The position numbers were made by a program, and so were the translations under genes. Below the pieces are notes generated by a model. The model made no database searches and was not told the DNA's origin. It saw only the letters and a list, made by a program, of their open reading frames with translations. A DNA stretch of 64,000 bases from Maritalea sp049801075 (GTDB lineage Bacteria; Pseudomonadota; Alphaproteobacteria; Rhizobiales; Devosiaceae): positions 372,001-436,000 of the forward strand of contig NZ_JBNAGG010000002.1 of the NCBI RefSeq assembly GCF_049801075.1, given 5' to 3'. Every line of letters begins with the position of its first letter. Position 1 is the stretch's first letter. Shown in pieces: positions 61,716 to 64,000 of this stretch.

Positions 61716-62510
61716 ATGCAAGCTTATTTAGACTTATTGACTCATGTGATGGAAAATGGCGTGGACCGGGACGACCGTACGGGCACCGGTACACGCGGCG
61801 TGTTTGGCTATCAAATGCGGTTTGACCTTGAGAAAGGTTTTCCGCTGATCACCACGAAAAAACTGCATTTGCGCTCGATTATTCATGAGCTTTTGTGGTT
61901 TTTGATGGGCGAAACCAACATCAAATATCTGCAAGACAATAAAGTCCGCATTTGGGATGAATGGGCTGACGAAAATGGCGATTTAGGGCCAGTTTATGGG
62001 TCGCAGTGGCGGTCTTGGCCTGCGCCGAATGGCGAAAGCATCGACCAGATCACCAATCTGATTGAAGGCATTAAAAACAATCCCAATTCCCGTCGGCATA
62101 TTGTGACAGCATGGAATCCGGCGGAAGTGGACAATATGGCGTTGCCGCCTTGTCACTGCTTGTTTCAGTTTTTCGTCGCGGATGGCAAATTGTCTTGCCA
62201 GCTTTATCAGCGCTCCGCGGACATTTTTTTGGGCGTGCCATTCAACATTGCGTCCTATTCATTGTTGACGCACATGGTGGCGCAAGTGACCGGCCTGAAG
62301 GTTGGCGAATTTGTGCATTCATTTGGCGATGCGCACATTTACCACAACCATTTTGATCAAGTGCGTTTGCAGCTGACGCGCGCACCGCGGCCTTTGCCGA
62401 AATTGCTGATCAATGAAGAGCGCACGTCGATTTTTGACTTTGCCTTCGAAGATTTTGACTTTGAAGGATATGATCCGCATCCAACGATTAAGGCGCCCAT
62501 CGCGGTATGA
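61716..62510 (+). CDS. thyA: Thymidylate synthase
   Basis: ThyA methylates dUMP to dTMP using methylene-THF. The 264-residue length and catalytic C146 (PPCHCLFQF) equal those of E. coli. Further family segments are DRTGTGTRGVFGYQMRFDL, HELLWFLMGETNIKYL, QLYQRSADIFLGVPFNIASY and HIYHNHFDQV. There is no ordinary ribosome site; the ATG follows a perfect hairpin. It overlaps the MazG-like gene by ATGA and is in one operon with that gene and folA. Confidence 0.97.
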   Translation: MQAYLDLLTHVMENGVDRDDRTGTGTRGVFGYQMRFDLEKGFPLITTKKLHLRSIIHELLWFLMGETNIKYLQDNKVRIWDEWADENGDLGPVYGSQWRSWPAPNGESIDQITNLIEGIKNNPNSRRHIVTAWNPAEVDNMALPPCHCLFQFFVADGKLSCQLYQRSADIFLGVPFNIASYSLLTHMVAQVTGLKVGEFVHSFGDAHIYHNHFDQVRLQLTRAPRPLPKLLINEERTSIFDFAFEDFDFEGYDPHPTIKAPIAV

Positions 62511-62836
62511 GTGAGCATACGCTTAAGCAGCTTGCGGAAAAGATTGCCAAAGTATCAGACACTTATGCGCAAAGGTGCAACATTGCGCGCGATGATGATT
62601 GGTATTTGCTCAAAATTGGTGAAGAATTGGGTGAGCTAAACGCAGAATATTTGCGTATGACAAATAGAGGGCGCTTTGATGCCACGCGCACGCCAGAGAA
62701 TGTGCGGGAGGCATTGGAGGATGAAGTTGCCGATGTTTGTGCGCAGCTCTTATTGTTTGCTCAGCATAATGGGATCGATGTAGAGCGCGCATTGGTACGA
62801 AAATGGTTTAAATATTTACCGCAGGAAGAGCGATAA
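62507..62836 (+). CDS. MazG-like nucleotide pyrophosphohydrolase
   Basis: This 109-residue all-alpha protein has the metal-binding pattern of MazG-type NTP pyrophosphatases: KIGEELGELNAEYLR followed by ALEDEVADVCAQLLLFAQHNGI (EExxE then ExxD). Such enzymes cleave NTPs or dNTPs to monophosphates. Lying between thyA and folA, with both junctions overlapping (ATGA; TAATG), it may act on a deoxynucleotide in the thymidylate route, for instance supplying dUMP or removing a damaged dNTP. That role is inference from context only. Confidence 0.82.
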   Translation: MSEHTLKQLAEKIAKVSDTYAQRCNIARDDDWYLLKIGEELGELNAEYLRMTNRGRFDATRTPENVREALEDEVADVCAQLLLFAQHNGIDVERALVRKWFKYLPQEER

Positions 62837-63357
62837 TGACCACAAAGAACAAGGTGAAAATCTCTCTGATTGCCGCAGTGCCGAAAAATCATATTATCGG
62901 CGCGGATGGTGATATGCCTTGGTATCTGCCATCTGATTTTAAGTTTTTCAAAGCGACCACCATGGGGAAACCTATGGTGATGGGGCGCAAACAATTTGAA
63001 ACCGTTGGTCGCCCTTTGCCGGGCCGCACCAATATTGTGGTGACGCGACGTGAGGGCTATCAGCCAGACGGTGTTTTGGTGATTAATGATCTGGATGCGG
63101 CAATTGATCACGCCAGGGAAATCGCGCTGTCCGATAAGGTTGATGAGGTGATGATCATTGGCGGTGGGGAGATTTATCAAGCCACCATCGACAAAGCAGA
63201 TCGGCTATACATCACGCATATCGATGCGTCGCCTGAGGGTGATACGGTTTTTCCAAAAATTGATCAAAGCTGGGTTGAGATAGATCGCCCGGCCTTTGAG
63301 CCACACGAACGGGATACGCAAAGCTATTATATCGCGACATATGAGCGCCAAAACTAA
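62836..63357 (+). CDS. folA: Dihydrofolate reductase
   Basis: DHFR regenerates tetrahydrofolate from the dihydrofolate made by ThyA. The 173 residues include SLIAAVPKNHIIGADGDMPWYLPSDFKFFK, with D34 at the substrate position (E. coli D27), then MVMGRKQFETVGRPLPGRTNIVVTR and EVMIIGGGEIYQ. Its start overlaps the stop of the upstream gene (TAATG). Together with thyA it closes the folate cycle of dTMP synthesis. Confidence 0.97.
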   Translation: MTTKNKVKISLIAAVPKNHIIGADGDMPWYLPSDFKFFKATTMGKPMVMGRKQFETVGRPLPGRTNIVVTRREGYQPDGVLVINDLDAAIDHAREIALSDKVDEVMIIGGGEIYQATIDKADRLYITHIDASPEGDTVFPKIDQSWVEIDRPAFEPHERDTQSYYIATYERQN

Positions 63358-63434
63358 TTTGGTGCGGCGATTGATTGAAAGCTTTAGGTTTCCTATATAG
63401 TTGACACATATCTATGCAAACTGAAGGGTAACAA

Positions 63435-64000
63435 ATGCCTTGGAATGAAAACAATAGTGGCGGACCGTGGGGGCAAGGCCCTAGCGGCGGTTCGGGCGGC
63501 AGCGGTGGCGGCGGTCCACGCCGACCGAATGGTCCGAACATTGAAGACCTGTTTAAACAAAGCCGTGAACAATTTAAAGGCGGCTTGCCTGGCGGCCGGT
63601 GGGGCATTGTCGGCGTTTTGGCGCTCGTGCTCGCATTTTGGCTCTATCAAAGCATTTATCAGGTTGATGCGCAGGAAGTTGGCGTGGAGCTATTGTTTGG
63701 TCAGCCCAAGCAGGAATTCTCGCAATCTGGCCTGCATTTCCATTTTTGGCCAATCGAGACAGTTGAAATCGTGACAACAACGCAGAACCAAACCCGAATT
63801 GGTTCAGTGAGCAATTCACGTTCAAACCAAATGTCTGAAGGCTTGATGCTGACAGGTGACCAAAACATCGTTGATGTTGGCTTCTCTGTTTTGTGGCGGA
63901 TTTCTAATCCATCAGACTATTTGTTCAATGTTGCTGATCCAGACGGCGTGATGCGTCGTGCGGCAGAAAGCGCGATGCGTGAAGTGGTTGGTCGTCGTCC
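63435..64000 (+). CDS. hflK: FtsH protease modulator HflK, N-terminal part
   Basis: The window ends inside this gene. The 188 visible residues show the HflK layout: a Gly/Pro-rich cytoplasmic N-terminus (PWNENNSGGPWGQGPSGGSGG), one membrane segment (about 60-75, WGIVGVLALVLAFWLYQ), then the start of the SPFH/prohibitin domain (QVDAQEVGVELLFGQPKQEFSQSGLHFHFWPIE, MLTGDQNIVDVGFSVLWRI). HflK with HflC surrounds FtsH in the inner membrane; hflC should follow outside the window. It starts 77 bases after folA. Confidence 0.95.
   Translation, partial: MPWNENNSGGPWGQGPSGGSGGSGGGGPRRPNGPNIEDLFKQSREQFKGGLPGGRWGIVGVLALVLAFWLYQSIYQVDAQEVGVELLFGQPKQEFSQSGLHFHFWPIETVEIVTTTQNQTRIGSVSNSRSNQMSEGLMLTGDQNIVDVGFSVLWRISNPSDYLFNVADPDGVMRRAAESAMREVVGRR

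Overview
The window looks like chromosomal DNA of an alphaproteobacterium of the order Hyphomicrobiales (Rhizobiales). The evidence is a two-piece, circularly permuted tmRNA gene with the rhizobial-type tag ANDNIAEARLAA, a cell-division cluster that continues ftsQ-ftsA-ftsZ-lpxC-bamD-recN-ligA, the alpha-type SspB next to a small ribbon-helix-helix protein, and an ArsR-methyltransferase fusion in front of metF. Base composition is near 50% GC by eye and marine relatives such as Devosiaceae/Maritalea are plausible, but that placement is inference. Almost all of the window is housekeeping or ordinary accessory metabolism. I see no prophage, insertion sequence, CRISPR array, toxin-antitoxin pair or obvious defence island.

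Layout. 1-4.9 kb: end of a nitroreductase, a LysR regulator, alanine dehydrogenase divergent from an Lrp-type regulator, and the ABC-F factor EttA. 4.9-11.6 kb: host-attachment-family protein, alpha/beta hydrolase, RarD-type permease, MOSC protein, the divergent oxyR-katA pair and a DUF2336 protein. 11.6-15.2 kb: an ArsR regulator, the ArsR-methyltransferase fusion with metF, a TerB/J-domain protein and the RNase P RNA. 15.3-38.0 kb: the division and cell wall (dcw) cluster rsmH-ftsL-ftsI-murE-murF-mraY-ftsW-murG-murC-murB-ddl-ftsQ-ftsA-ftsZ-lpxC, then bamD-recN-ligA. mraZ and murD are missing from their usual places. 38.0-44.4 kb: an MGMT-like protein without the active-site cysteine, AraC-azlC-azlD (branched-chain amino acid export), a DUF2834 membrane protein, a chromate transporter, aminopeptidase P, and two unrecognised tiny proteins in tandem. 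44.4-54.4 kb: prmA and a UvrD/PcrA helicase, a secreted phytase-like esterase, an unknown helical protein, an MDR oxidoreductase, a TetR regulator divergent from a VOC protein across two matching palindromes, and a CLC channel. 54.5-64 kb: a giant AsmA-family protein, a ribbon-helix-helix protein with SspB, the split tmRNA, DUF2853, an unrecognised exported protein with a C9 tract, a YHS protein, the thyA-(MazG-like)-folA operon and the start of hflK.

How the parts work together. The dcw block encodes the peptidoglycan precursor pathway (MurE, F, C, B, G, MraY, Ddl), the septal synthase (FtsW/FtsI) and its regulators (FtsL, FtsQ), and the FtsA/FtsZ ring, with many stop/start overlaps that suggest one translationally coupled transcript. 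Lipid A (LpxC) and outer-membrane assembly (BamD) follow. tmRNA and SspB lie side by side; both belong to the ribosome-rescue and ClpXP degradation route. ThyA and FolA close the folate-thymidylate cycle, and the nucleotide pyrophosphohydrolase between them probably acts on a related nucleotide. The clearest regulatory signals are the twin TetR-type operators at 52198-52243, the palindrome before the ArsR-methyltransferase gene at 12059-12080, and palindromes in the ald/Lrp and oxyR/katA divergent gaps.
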